Source: SpSt-333 sp964371615 (GTDB taxonomy: Bacteria > Bacteroidota > Ignavibacteria > UBA10030 > UBA8401). From it: DNA of 64,000 nt. Made by a program: the position numbers and the translations under genes. The notes under the pieces are model-generated. The model did no database searches, was not told the origin of the DNA, and saw only the letters and a program-made list of their open reading frames with translations. This document shows positions 32,777 to 42,511 of the stretch, in pieces (positions within the stretch are counted from its first letter, which is position 1; every line of letters starts with the position of its first letter). The DNA is taken from the NCBI GenBank assembly GCA_964371615.1, contig CAYJMS010000001.1, positions 1,178,001-1,242,000 on the forward strand. Direction: 5' to 3'.

Positions 32777-34021
32777 TTATTTTTGCAGAACGTCGTTCCA
32801 TTCCGCGGCTGATTTGTCAAGCGCTTCGCGTGTCGACATGGTGCCAAGGCAGGCATTCTGAACCGCTTCATCAAATGAATCGCGCAATTTGTCGAAATCG
32901 GGATGATCGAGATAGGCGCGCAATCGAGTTGCCGATGATAACTGCGATGCACCCAGATTCCTCGCCTTTGTCATTAATGAAGTGTTGGTCGAAGCAAAAA
33001 ACGTATCCCGCAGCGCCTCTATGACGGACGGATAGGTTGTGGTCAATCTGCTGAACGCCAGTTGGTTCTCCGGACTTGTTACAAACAATGCAAAATCAGT
33101 CGCCTCTTTTTTATGCTTACTGGATCGGAGTACCGACAGGGCCATAGCTGCCAGGTCATGCCGTCCGGTTGCGCCGGTGACAACGGGAGCAACATCAGTT
33201 TCCGCATAAATATTCGGTGCATTTGTTTTGATTCGATTCAAAAAAACCGGTCCCGTAACAATCATCGCAACCTGTCCTGATTGATACGCTTCGACGATAG
33301 TTGATCCCGGATTGATGATTGATTCGCTTGGTAGATAACCCTGTCGATACAATTGCACCCATTGATCGATTAATTCCACGCCGCGATCCGAATTAAATAA
33401 TGCGCGGGTCATTGTACGATCGGTCATTTCAATACCTTCCGACACCAGCATCATCGGGAGGTAACTGTCTTTTCCGATATTCCAGTATAACGCAAACTTT
33501 TCCGTTCTATCCTTGTATGATTTAATGAATCGCGTCAATTCCGAATAGGTGGCCGGGATATCCTCGGCAGAAAATCCCGACGCCCGGATATATTCTTTAT
33601 TATAGATGACGACGTATGAATTGAGATACCACGGTAGAGCAATAATTTGTCCGTCATACGTGCATAAATCCAATGCATTCGGAAGGAAGGAGTATCCGCA
33701 GTGTTGGACATCCGATGTGATATCGGCGAGTGCCGACATTCCGTGAAATTTTGAGAGAAAATCGGCGGAAAGATTGACGACATCCGGAGCATTGCCGGCA
33801 ACGGCGGAAGAGAGAAGTTTCTGTATCGCTGCATCATAAGGGATGTCAACCCATACGATTCGGACGTCCGGATGATCTTTTTCATACTCGGCAATGAGTG
33901 TATGAAAATATTCATTGAACGTCGGCGACAATTGGAGCGTCCAAAATTCGATAGCGGTGCGATCGTCGTTTTTTCCGCACGATGCCAGAAGAAGGAAAAG
34001 TATGACCGTGAATTTTTTCAC
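32777..34021 (-). CDS. Sugar ABC transporter solute-binding lipoprotein
   Basis: Periplasmic receptor of a CUT1 importer, 414 aa, family 1 solute-binding fold. A lipoprotein signal with lipobox LLASC ends at Cys15, so it is anchored to a membrane. Family segments are IEFWTLQLSPTFNEYFHTL, GNAPDVVNLSADFLSKF, YNKEYIRASGFSAEDIPATY and KKEATDFALFVTSPENQLAF. The start codon is GTG at 34021 with no ribosome binding site; a -10-like TAGTAT lies five bases upstream, so the mRNA may be leaderless. First gene of the SBP-MalF-MalG group. Confidence 0.9.
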   Translation of the reverse strand: MKKFTVILFLLLASCGKNDDRTAIEFWTLQLSPTFNEYFHTLIAEYEKDHPDVRIVWVDIPYDAAIQKLLSSAVAGNAPDVVNLSADFLSKFHGMSALADITSDVQHCGYSFLPNALDLCTYDGQIIALPWYLNSYVVIYNKEYIRASGFSAEDIPATYSELTRFIKSYKDRTEKFALYWNIGKDSYLPMMLVSEGIEMTDRTMTRALFNSDRGVELIDQWVQLYRQGYLPSESIINPGSTIVEAYQSGQVAMIVTGPVFLNRIKTNAPNIYAETDVAPVVTGATGRHDLAAMALSVLRSSKHKKEATDFALFVTSPENQLAFSRLTTTYPSVIEALRDTFFASTNTSLMTKARNLGASQLSSATRLRAYLDHPDFDKLRDSFDEAVQNACLGTMSTREALDKSAAEWNDVLQK

Positions 34022-34026
34022 GATGT

Positions 34027-34055
34027 ATACTAAAGAAACATTGTGTGAAATTCAA
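34027..34055 (-). promoter_or_regulatory. Promoter candidate of the sugar importer
   Basis: On the minus strand TTGAAT, a 17-base spacer and TAGTAT end five bases before the GTG start of the solute-binding protein. The start of transcription would fall on or next to the start codon. Confidence 0.45.
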
Positions 34056-34071
34056 GGAAGGGACTACCTAC

Positions 34072-34104
34072 TGACTTCCGAAATTCCGGAAATGTCGGAA
34101 GTCA
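34072..34104 (-). terminator. Hairpin after the FG-GAP protein
   Basis: TGACTTCCGA (34072-34081) and TCGGAAGTCA (34095-34104) are perfect 10-bp inverted repeats with a 13-base loop that holds another short inverted repeat (TTCCGGAA). It follows the stop of the leftward FG-GAP gene by a few bases. No T-run is present, so termination strength is uncertain. Confidence 0.5.
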
Positions 34105-34112
34105 ATGTCGTG

Positions 34113-36128
34113 CTACTTCAATAAAACAAGTTTTCTTGTGCGGGTACTGCCGCCGGACTGCAAAGTATAAAAATACACTCCGCTCGGCATTGCGGCAGCA
34201 TTCCATTGCACCGAATGATTGCCACGCATCATTTCACCGTCGACGAGTGTGGCGACATTCCTCCCGATCATGTCGAAGATCTTTAAGGATACGGGACCTG
34301 CATGGGAAATCGAAAACCGTATCGATGTTACCGGGTTAAAGGGATTGGGATAATTTTGTGACAATGAAAATTGTGCGGGAGTCATTTGTTCCGCGTCGTT
34401 GACGGAGGTCGGAAGAAGATTTTTATAGTATGTAAAATTACCGCTGTATTCACCGATGATAAGATCCTTCATGCCATCGCCGTCCATATCGCCGAAATCC
34501 GGCGCCGCTTTTTGGGGAACGGCGACACCCGGAAAGACGTCGGCGTTCAGCTGCCATTCCGGAGCGCTCAGCGTTCCGGTATTCTCGTACAATGTCAGTG
34601 AGCCGCCGCTTCGGCCGAAAACGACATCGAAGTCCCCGTCTCCGTCAACATCGACAAAACACGGATGCGAATAACTCGGGATCGTAATTCCGTTAAGAAA
34701 GGAATTGTCGGCAATAAAACCATTCGAACCGTTGTTTTTATAAAACTTTGCTTCCGCAGCGACTTCGCCGCAAACGATCATATCGAGATGGCCGTCATTG
34801 TTGAGATCGGCAAACGATGGTTGACTTTGCCAACCGACATCGATACCGGAAAAGATGGTCGTATTCTGTGAAAATATTCCACCCGTATTTATATAACAAT
34901 ACAGCAAGCCGTCCAACGCACCGGAGACGATATCATAATCGCCATCCTTGTCGATATCGACAAATCGGGGAGAACTGTACGCTCCCGCATCAATGGATGT
35001 GAACGATGTTGTTGTTTTGGTGAATATCGGACTTGATGTTGTGCCGTCATTTCGGAAATATTGGAATTTTCCAAGTTGTTCGCCGCTGATCAAATCGAGA
35101 TCTCCGTCGCTATCGAAATCCGCCAACGATGCCGTCGAGGCACCGCCGTCAATTTTTATCATCGAAAAATATGATGTATTCCTCGTCAGGACCGGTGCGG
35201 TTGGCGTGCCGGTATTTTGATAGTAAAAGATGGCGCCGTCATCAGTGCCGTAGATCAGATCGTTATCTCCATCGCCGTCTAAATCGCACACCGCGGGATT
35301 CTTCCAGTACTGAGCAGTTTCCAACGACGCAACCAGCGACGGAGTTGAAGTCCACACAGGCATCTGTGCAGTGCCGGTGTTCTTATAATAGAGCATCGTC
35401 TGCAGATCCCGCCCCATGAACATATCGAGATCGCCGTCATTATCCATATCCTTAAAATATGGATACGCATTTAATCCCACATCCGGAATGCCCGCAACGA
35501 GCGAATTATCGGCACCAAAAGAGGGGACAGTAGACGTTCCATTATTTCGGAATGCGATGGTGATGCCGGGAGTGACATCACCGTAGAACGATTCGCCAAT
35601 ACCGATGATGAGATCGTAATCACCGTCTCCATCCAGATCGGCAAATGCCGGTTTTGCGTCGGTTCCAATTACGGAATCCACACCCGCCATCAGTATGGTA
35701 TCTTTACTCCATACCGGCATGGCCGAATCCCCGGTATTCCAATACATCAACACTCCGCTAAATCCGCCGATGACCAGATCGAAATCGTTGTCGTTGTCGA
35801 GATCCGCCAATGTGGGATAATCGGCATTCGTATACTGATATCCGCCGGCATAAATCGAACTGACGACACTGGTATCTTCGCGATAAACGGGAGTCGTCGA
35901 CGATCCCGTATTGCGGAAAAATACAACTCTATCATCGCCAAGCGTTCCGACAAACAGATCAAAATCTCCGTCGGCATCAATATCACAGAATTCCGGTGCG
36001 GAAAAACTCTGCACGGTGACGCCGAAAGGACTGAATACCGAGTCAATTTTCTGCCAATATTGCGAGAAAGAAATGACAGGAAGAAGGAAGATGGATAGGG
36101 AAATATATTTTTTCATGATGTTTTTCAT
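34113..36128 (-). CDS. T9SS-secreted FG-GAP/VCBS beta-propeller protein
   Basis: 671-aa secreted protein of unknown ligand. A signal peptide (SLSIFLLPVISFSQ) is followed by ten FG-GAP/VCBS-type repeats, each with a calcium-binding DxDxDGDxDL core (FCDIDADGDFDL, LADLDNDNDFDL, FADLDGDGDYDL, FKDMDNDGDLDM, VCDLDGDGDNDL, LADFDSDGDLDL, FVDIDKDGDYDI, FADLNNDGHLDM, FVDVDGDGDFDV, FGDMDGDGMKDL), about 50 residues apart and each ending in a YxNTG-like turn. The C-terminal 80 residues are a Por sorting domain (QNYPNPFNPVTSIRFS). Likely a calcium-stabilised adhesion or carbohydrate-binding propeller. ATGs at 36128 and 36116 are both possible starts. Confidence 0.88.
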   Translation of the reverse strand: MKNIMKKYISLSIFLLPVISFSQYWQKIDSVFSPFGVTVQSFSAPEFCDIDADGDFDLFVGTLGDDRVVFFRNTGSSTTPVYREDTSVVSSIYAGGYQYTNADYPTLADLDNDNDFDLVIGGFSGVLMYWNTGDSAMPVWSKDTILMAGVDSVIGTDAKPAFADLDGDGDYDLIIGIGESFYGDVTPGITIAFRNNGTSTVPSFGADNSLVAGIPDVGLNAYPYFKDMDNDGDLDMFMGRDLQTMLYYKNTGTAQMPVWTSTPSLVASLETAQYWKNPAVCDLDGDGDNDLIYGTDDGAIFYYQNTGTPTAPVLTRNTSYFSMIKIDGGASTASLADFDSDGDLDLISGEQLGKFQYFRNDGTTSSPIFTKTTTSFTSIDAGAYSSPRFVDIDKDGDYDIVSGALDGLLYCYINTGGIFSQNTTIFSGIDVGWQSQPSFADLNNDGHLDMIVCGEVAAEAKFYKNNGSNGFIADNSFLNGITIPSYSHPCFVDVDGDGDFDVVFGRSGGSLTLYENTGTLSAPEWQLNADVFPGVAVPQKAAPDFGDMDGDGMKDLIIGEYSGNFTYYKNLLPTSVNDAEQMTPAQFSLSQNYPNPFNPVTSIRFSISHAGPVSLKIFDMIGRNVATLVDGEMMRGNHSVQWNAAAMPSGVYFYTLQSGGSTRTRKLVLLK

Positions 36129-36215
36129 TTAAGATACGCATGCTTTAGTCAAGACACAACGAAATCGGTGAATAATTGCAACTCAAATTTGATTTCTCTA
36201 TCTTTATAACGGATT

Positions 36216-37115
36216 ATGAAACAGCATACGACACAATCGCTATCACTTCAGAAACTCCTTATCCTCCATTCCGATTATGTGAATGAATTGCATAAGCGAA
36301 CGCCTGAAACCCGCGGGACGTACGAGAGAACGTTGCGCGAGTTTATGCGATGGGTCAGAAACGAGATGGACATGGAGTATTCGGTCAGGGATATTGAACG
36401 TTATAAAAAATATCTCCTGACAAAACGGAAACTCTCGCCTGTTTCTGTGACCATGTATTTATCATCCGTGAGAAAATTCTTCGATTATCTGGTCAAACGG
36501 GCAGCGCTGCAGCACAATCCAGCCCGCTCTGTTAAAGGGGGATCACCGCACGTTCGACTGACGCGCAAAAGAATTTCCATTGCCGACGTACATTCGTTGC
36601 TGCAATCCATCGATCGGAACGATGAGATCGGTTTCCGTGATTTTGTCATTGTGAAATTGATGCTGTCGTGCGGTGTGTCCGAGATCGAATTGATCCGTGC
36701 CAATGTCGGGGATCTGATCCGTAAACGAAATCACATGCAACTTGCACTCCAGGGAAAGGGAATGAAGGCCAAAGATATGATCGTCACAATCCCCAAAGAC
36801 CTGCAGCAATCGATGAAAGACTATCTTGCGTATCGGACAAATGCAGCCGATGCAGAACCATTGTTCATGAGTGCCGGAAACAGGACGCGGGGCGAACGGA
36901 TGACATCCAGAGGAATCCGTGAGCGAATAAATTTCTATCTGACCAAATCCGGCGTCAAAAACGGAGAGGCGAGACGGATTACCGCCCTCTCATTACGCAA
37001 CACTGCGATTGTCATGCAGATGGAGCAGGGGGCGAATGTCGAGGAGATCAAAGCGCAGTTCCGGATCGCAAAAGATTCAACGGTGAAATTGTACCAACAA
37101 ATGAACCGGCAATAG
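36216..37115 (+). CDS. Tyrosine-recombinase-like protein with decayed active site
   Basis: 299-aa protein with the XerC/D layout: an N-terminal core-binding domain (about 10-100; YLSSVRKFFDYLVKR, NPARSVKGGSP) and a catalytic-fold domain (about 118-299). The expected catalytic residues are mostly gone: box I Arg aligns with Ser155 (SCGVSEIEL), the HxLRH box reads LSLRN (258-262) keeping only Arg261, and LGH is replaced by RIAKD. Tyr293 (KLYQQM) remains. It probably binds DNA without strand exchange. No ribosome binding site is seen; TATAAC lies five bases before the ATG. It is followed by leuS and does not look recently transferred. Confidence 0.8.
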   Translation: MKQHTTQSLSLQKLLILHSDYVNELHKRTPETRGTYERTLREFMRWVRNEMDMEYSVRDIERYKKYLLTKRKLSPVSVTMYLSSVRKFFDYLVKRAALQHNPARSVKGGSPHVRLTRKRISIADVHSLLQSIDRNDEIGFRDFVIVKLMLSCGVSEIELIRANVGDLIRKRNHMQLALQGKGMKAKDMIVTIPKDLQQSMKDYLAYRTNAADAEPLFMSAGNRTRGERMTSRGIRERINFYLTKSGVKNGEARRITALSLRNTAIVMQMEQGANVEEIKAQFRIAKDSTVKLYQQMNRQ

Positions 37116-37161
37116 CCGGTGGAAATTATTTTTAACCTACCATGAAAGATTAAAGTGTGCA

Positions 37162-39771
37162 ATGGCATATCAATTTACTGAAATAGAAAAAAAGTGGCAG
37201 CATTATTGGGAAACGCACAAGACGTACAGGACGGTCGAAGATCCGTCAAAAAAGAAGTTGTTTGTTCTTGATATGTTCCCATATCCGAGCGGTGCGGGTC
37301 TGCACGTCGGACATCCCGAAGGATATACGGCAACCGATATCTATACCCGGTATCAGCGATTGAACGGTGTGAATGTCTTGCATCCGATGGGATGGGATGC
37401 TTTCGGTCTGCCGGCAGAACGATATGCGATGCAAACGAACATCCATCCGTCAGTGACCACCGAACGGAATATCGACACGTTCCGTCGACAGATAAAACTG
37501 CTTGGTTTGAGTTACGATTGGGAACGGGAAGTGAACACCACCGATCCTGCATATTACCGATGGACGCAATGGATCTTCCTGCAAATGTACAATTCGTGGT
37601 ACGACTATCGCGTTAAAAAAGCGCGTCCGGTGACAGAGCTGACTACCGAATTCAAACGGATTGGATGCTCCGAAATAGATTGTACGCTTTATGGTTTGGA
37701 TGCCGCCGCATGCTTTACTGCCGCCGACTGGAAGAATAAAAACGAACTCGAACGGCAGCGCATAGTGAAGGATTTCCGTCTCGCCTACATCGCTGAGATT
37801 CCCGTCAACTGGTGCGAGGCGTTGGGAACAGTGCTGGCCAATGAAGAGGTTGACGAGTGGATCGAGAAGGGATATACGGTCGAACGGAAACCGATGCGCC
37901 AATGGATGATGCGTATTACCGCATACTGCGAACGCTTATTGGAAGATTTTACACTACTCGATTGGCCGTCGTCGACTGTGGAAATGCAAAAGAACTGGAT
38001 CGGCCGATCGGTCGGTGCAGAAATTGATTTTGCGATAGCAGGCAGCAATGAAAAAATTCGCGTCTTTACTACGCGACCGGATACGATTTTCGGTGCGACG
38101 TACATGGTACTGGCGCCGGAACATCCATTAGTGGATGGCATCACCGTCGCAGAGAAAAAAGAAGAAGTAGAACGCTACCGGAAACAGGCATCAACAAAAT
38201 CGGAACTTGACCGCGGAATCAATAAAGATAAAACCGGTGTCTTTACCGGTGGGTTTGCGGTAAATCCCGCATCGGGAAAAATGATTCCGATATGGATTGC
38301 CGACTATGTCCTGATGGGATACGGGTTCGGTGCGATCATGGCCGTACCTGCTCATGATGAACGTGACTGGGATTTTGCAAAAAAATTCGGATTGGAAATC
38401 ATCGAAGTTGTGAAATCGCCGCACGATGTGATGAAACAGGTGTTTGTTGCAAAAGATGAACCGTGTGTCCATTCGTCGAATGCCGAAGTGAGTATCGACG
38501 GAATGGCCTATGAGGCAGCGTGCGCGACGATCATTACATGGTTCGAGTCAAAAGGGATAGGGAGAAAAAAAATCAATTTTAAACTTCGCGATTGGCTCTT
38601 TTCGCGACAGCGGTACTGGGGAGAACCGATCCCGATCATTCATTGGGAAGACGGTACAATGAGCACCGTTGCGGAGAACGACCTGCCGGTGATGCTTCCG
38701 AGCCTCGAAAAATTCCAGCCAAGCGGAACGACGGAATCACCGCTGGCGCTGGTTTCAGAATGGGTGAACCTCATCGATCCGAAGAACGGCAAAAAAGGAC
38801 GCCGCGAAACCAATACGATGCCGCAATGGGCAGGGAGTTGCTGGTATTACCTCCGGTATATTGATCCGAAGAACGATGCTGTATTTTGTGATATCGAGAA
38901 ACAGCGGTATTGGCTTCCCGTGGATCTGTACGTCGGCGGGGCAGAACATGCCGTATTGCATTTGATGTATGCCCGATTCTGGCACAAAGTGCTGTTTGAT
39001 CTCGGTTACGTGACCACATCGGAACCCTTCATAAAACTACGGCACCAAGGGACGATCCTCGGTGAGAATAACAAGAAGATGTCGAAATCGCTCGGCAATG
39101 TCGTCAATCCGGATGATGTTGTGGCGGAGTACGGTGCCGATGCATTGCGTCTCTTTGAGATGTTTATGGGACCGCTGGAAGAGATGAAACCCTGGAGCAC
39201 CAAGGGGGTCGAAGGAGTGTTTCGTTTCTTAAACCGCGTCTGGCGGTTGTACGTTACGGATGAGGATACTTTAAACCCTGTATTTACCAATGCACAACCG
39301 ACGCAAGAGTTTCTCAGGACATTCCACCAAACGGTGAAAAAGGTGACAGAGGATATTCCAGCACTTCGATTTAATACTGCTATCGCACAAATGATGATCT
39401 TCATCAATGAAGCATATAAATTGGAGCAGGTGCCGAAAGCTTTAATGGAACAGTTTATCATCGTGCTTGCGCCGTTCGCTCCGCATATTGCCGAGGAATT
39501 GTGGAACCGGTTCGGAAAGCCGGAATCGATTTTTGTTTCCGCACAATGGGTATCGTTCGACGAATCAATGACGATAGCAGACGATGTTGAAATCGTTGCA
39601 CAGGTAAACGGAAAAGTTCGCGCAAAATTCCGCGCTCCGCTGAATACCGACGAAGCGACGCTTAAAACGCTGGCGGTTCAGGAGCCAAACATGAAAGTGC
39701 ATCTCGAAGGGAAACAGGTTGTCAAAGAGATTATCGTTAAGAACAAACTTGTGAACATTGTTGTGCGATGA
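37162..39771 (+). CDS. leuS: Leucyl-tRNA synthetase
   Basis: Attaches leucine to tRNA-Leu; class I synthetase with an editing domain. 869 aa. The HIGH region is HVGH in PYPSGAGLHVGHPEGYTATD near residues 40-58, the CP1 editing domain is present (TTRPDTIFGATYMVLAPEHP near 295-315, with the GVFTGGFAVNP and AVPAHDERD segments), and KMSKS lies in ENNKKMSKSLGN near 635. The C-terminal anticodon and tail domains are complete. It starts with ATG after a weak AAAG site; no T-box or other leader is recognised. Confidence 0.98.
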   Translation: MAYQFTEIEKKWQHYWETHKTYRTVEDPSKKKLFVLDMFPYPSGAGLHVGHPEGYTATDIYTRYQRLNGVNVLHPMGWDAFGLPAERYAMQTNIHPSVTTERNIDTFRRQIKLLGLSYDWEREVNTTDPAYYRWTQWIFLQMYNSWYDYRVKKARPVTELTTEFKRIGCSEIDCTLYGLDAAACFTAADWKNKNELERQRIVKDFRLAYIAEIPVNWCEALGTVLANEEVDEWIEKGYTVERKPMRQWMMRITAYCERLLEDFTLLDWPSSTVEMQKNWIGRSVGAEIDFAIAGSNEKIRVFTTRPDTIFGATYMVLAPEHPLVDGITVAEKKEEVERYRKQASTKSELDRGINKDKTGVFTGGFAVNPASGKMIPIWIADYVLMGYGFGAIMAVPAHDERDWDFAKKFGLEIIEVVKSPHDVMKQVFVAKDEPCVHSSNAEVSIDGMAYEAACATIITWFESKGIGRKKINFKLRDWLFSRQRYWGEPIPIIHWEDGTMSTVAENDLPVMLPSLEKFQPSGTTESPLALVSEWVNLIDPKNGKKGRRETNTMPQWAGSCWYYLRYIDPKNDAVFCDIEKQRYWLPVDLYVGGAEHAVLHLMYARFWHKVLFDLGYVTTSEPFIKLRHQGTILGENNKKMSKSLGNVVNPDDVVAEYGADALRLFEMFMGPLEEMKPWSTKGVEGVFRFLNRVWRLYVTDEDTLNPVFTNAQPTQEFLRTFHQTVKKVTEDIPALRFNTAIAQMMIFINEAYKLEQVPKALMEQFIIVLAPFAPHIAEELWNRFGKPESIFVSAQWVSFDESMTIADDVEIVAQVNGKVRAKFRAPLNTDEATLKTLAVQEPNMKVHLEGKQVVKEIIVKNKLVNIVVR

Positions 39772-39830
39772 CGGACTGTTCTGCAGTGTGTGCCTTTTAT
39801 AAACGCTGATTATCGAAGCGATTAATCATC

Positions 39831-40640
39831 ATGATCTCAGTCTGTATCATAACAAAAAACGAAGAAGCGAACATCGCCCGATGCGTACGGAGCGTGCAAT
39901 GGGCGGACGAGATCATTGTCGTCGATGCGAACAGCTCCGACCGTACCTGCGATATCGCACGGGAGAACGGTGCACGGGTGATTGAACGCCGGTGGGAAGG
40001 ATTTGCGAGTCAAAAGGAATTTGCTGTACAACAGGCTTCGTCCGATTGGATCCTTTCGCTCGATGCTGACGAAGAAGTGACTCCTGAATTGAAAAATGAG
40101 GTGCAGGCAATGATTTCTGCCGGTACTTCAATCGACGGATTCGAGATTGCCAGAAAAAGCTACTTTCTACGGAAGTGGATCCGCTACGGCGGTTGGTATC
40201 CCGGTTATCAATTGCGATTGTTCAGAAAATCAAAAACACGCATGAACCACCGGCCGGTGCACGAAGGGTTTTTGGTGGACGGACGGGTGGGACGGTTATC
40301 GTCGGATATTACTCATTATACATATACGTCGCTGCATCAGTATATCGACAAGATGAACGATTATTCATCACTGGATGTAATGAACAAGATATCGTCGCAA
40401 AAAATAATCCGGTGGTACAATTTTGTTCTGAATCCGCTCTCAGCATTTTTACGGATGTACATTTCGCTGCAGGGATTCCGGGACGGTTTTCACGGATTTC
40501 TCCTGGCGTGGTATTCGGCTCTGCATGTCCTTGCCATCTATGCCAAAAGATGGGAATATCAGGCAGCGCTTAAGAATGGGACTCCGCTTCCGCCGGTAAC
40601 CGGCGAAGATTTGACAGAACTAAAACGGCTGGCACAATGA
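39831..40640 (+). CDS. Family 2 glycosyltransferase, LPS-core type (first paralogue)
   Basis: GT-A-fold transferase of the WaaE/KdtX-like group that adds a sugar to lipid A-core or similar envelope glycans. 269 aa. Family features: ISVCIITKNEEANIARCV at the start, IIVVDANSSDRT, the metal-binding LSLDADEEVTPEL, and the C-terminal acceptor region with FLRKWIRYGGWYPGYQLRLF and a His-Glu in RPVHEGF. The last 60 residues include an amphipathic or membrane-associated helix. It overlaps the flippase gene by four bases; a clear paralogue lies at 43665. Sugar donor unknown. Confidence 0.88.
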   Translation: MISVCIITKNEEANIARCVRSVQWADEIIVVDANSSDRTCDIARENGARVIERRWEGFASQKEFAVQQASSDWILSLDADEEVTPELKNEVQAMISAGTSIDGFEIARKSYFLRKWIRYGGWYPGYQLRLFRKSKTRMNHRPVHEGFLVDGRVGRLSSDITHYTYTSLHQYIDKMNDYSSLDVMNKISSQKIIRWYNFVLNPLSAFLRMYISLQGFRDGFHGFLLAWYSALHVLAIYAKRWEYQAALKNGTPLPPVTGEDLTELKRLAQ

Positions 40641-42511
40641 CACAATATACATTGACGACATTCTTCAGGATCTTATCGTACGTCAGGCCCTATTGGCGGA
40701 CATTAGTCCTGTCGGTGACATGCACAATTCTGTTTTCCGTCTTCAGCGGTGCGTCGATTTATCTGACCATCCCGTTGTTGGAAACATTGTTCGATCAAAC
40801 GCCGATTGAAATATCCGCCGTGCAGACACCGCCGAAGAATCAAATGGTGCCGAACGAGATTGTCACCGTAAAGCAGCAGGTGGAGAATACGCTGAGGAAT
40901 TATTTGTTTGCCGGCACCAAAGCGGAAGCGCTCTTAAAAATCTGCGGCTTGATCTTTTTTGTCTTCCTCTTCAAAAATATTTTCGACTATTGCCAGTCGT
41001 ATCTCATGGCCAGAGTGGAACAAAGCCTTATGCGTGATCTTCGGAATGCCCTGTATCACCATATGCATAATCTGTCTCTCAGTTATTTCAGCAATGAGAG
41101 AACGGGAAATCTTATTTCCCGCGTCACGAACGATGTCAATGTGGTGAATGGCGGTGTCTCGGCGAGTTTTGTGACGATGGTAAAAGAACCGCTGTTGATC
41201 ATCGTTTTTCTTACCATTGCCTTTACATTAAGTTGGAAGCTGACGTTATTGGCGTTCGTCGTATTTCCCTTTGTCCTGCTCATCATCACCGGCATCGGGC
41301 AGACCTTACACAAACAAAGCGGATTGATGCAGGAAAAAATGGCGGACATAACGTCGGTACTGCAGGAGACGATTTCGAACGTGAAAGTGGTGAAAGCATT
41401 CGCCATGGAAAACTTTGAGAACAAAAAATTCCAAAAGGAGACGCAAAGCTACTTTAAGACGATTCTCCGCATGACCCGCATTCGGAATCTCTCGTCTCCT
41501 TCGACGGAATTACTTTCCGTTCTCGCCGGAGCCGTTATCATTTGGTTCGGCGGACAGCAGGTATTAATATCCGGTGAAATGAAGGCAGCGGAATTTCTCG
41601 GATTTCTTTTTGCGATTTTTCAGGTGATGCCGCCGGTGAAGGAACTCGGGAATGTGAACAACCGGCTGAATGAATTTGCCGCAGCCGGTCGGAGAATCTT
41701 CGAGATTCTCGACACAAAACCGGCAATCAGCAATATGCCCGGCGCCGTTCCGCTGACAAGAATCGATTCTACCATAGACTATAAAGACGTTTCATTTGCC
41801 TATGCCACGGAAAGCGGGGAGCAACGAACGGTATTATCTCACGTATCGGTAAAGGTGAAAAAGGGGGAACTTATTGCACTCGTCGGACCGAGCGGAAGCG
41901 GAAAAACAACGTTCGTTGATCTCCTGCCGCGTTTTTACGATCCGGTTGAAGGGGAAATATGTATCGACGGCGTTAGCATCAGAACGATGGATGTGAAATC
42001 ACTCCGGGAGAAGATCGGCATCGTTACGCAGGAGACGATTTTGTTTAATGATACCGTGAAAAATAATATTGCGTATGGATTATCCGATTGTCCTTTGGAA
42101 AAGATCGAGGAAGCGGCCAAGGCGGCGAATGCATTGGCGTTTATCCGCGATATGCCGCAGGGAATGGACTCGGTCATCGGCGATCGCGGCGTGAAACTCT
42201 CCGGCGGGCAACGTCAGCGGATCTCCATTGCCCGGGCACTCCTGAAGAATCCGCCGATCATGATTTTTGATGAAGCAACATCCGCATTGGACAGCGAGAG
42301 CGAAATATTGGTGCAGGAGGCAATGGAACGATTGATGCAAAATCGGACGTCGTTCGTTATCGCGCACAGACTCTCCACGATCCGGAATGCCGATCGTATT
42401 CTCGTTCTGGAGCACGGAAAGATTGTTCAGGAGGGGAGACATGTGGAATTGCTGAAACAAACCAAAGGACTTTATAAGAAACTCCACGACATGCAATTCG
42501 CACATCAATGA
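40637..42511 (+). CDS. MsbA-type lipid/polysaccharide ABC transporter
   Basis: Half-transporter that as a homodimer flips lipid A-core or a related glycolipid across the inner membrane. 624 aa: a six-helix membrane domain (about 15-340), with a periplasmic insertion of about 50 residues between the first two helices, and an ATPase domain (about 370-615). Walker A is GPSGSGKTT near 418, the signature LSGGQRQR near 520, Walker B IMIFDEATSALD near 540 and the switch His in FVIAHRLSTIR. Overlaps of four bases at both ends tie it to the glycosyltransferase and the ligase-like gene. Confidence 0.92.
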   Translation: MTQYTLTTFFRILSYVRPYWRTLVLSVTCTILFSVFSGASIYLTIPLLETLFDQTPIEISAVQTPPKNQMVPNEIVTVKQQVENTLRNYLFAGTKAEALLKICGLIFFVFLFKNIFDYCQSYLMARVEQSLMRDLRNALYHHMHNLSLSYFSNERTGNLISRVTNDVNVVNGGVSASFVTMVKEPLLIIVFLTIAFTLSWKLTLLAFVVFPFVLLIITGIGQTLHKQSGLMQEKMADITSVLQETISNVKVVKAFAMENFENKKFQKETQSYFKTILRMTRIRNLSSPSTELLSVLAGAVIIWFGGQQVLISGEMKAAEFLGFLFAIFQVMPPVKELGNVNNRLNEFAAAGRRIFEILDTKPAISNMPGAVPLTRIDSTIDYKDVSFAYATESGEQRTVLSHVSVKVKKGELIALVGPSGSGKTTFVDLLPRFYDPVEGEICIDGVSIRTMDVKSLREKIGIVTQETILFNDTVKNNIAYGLSDCPLEKIEEAAKAANALAFIRDMPQGMDSVIGDRGVKLSGGQRQRISIARALLKNPPIMIFDEATSALDSESEILVQEAMERLMQNRTSFVIAHRLSTIRNADRILVLEHGKIVQEGRHVELLKQTKGLYKKLHDMQFAHQ

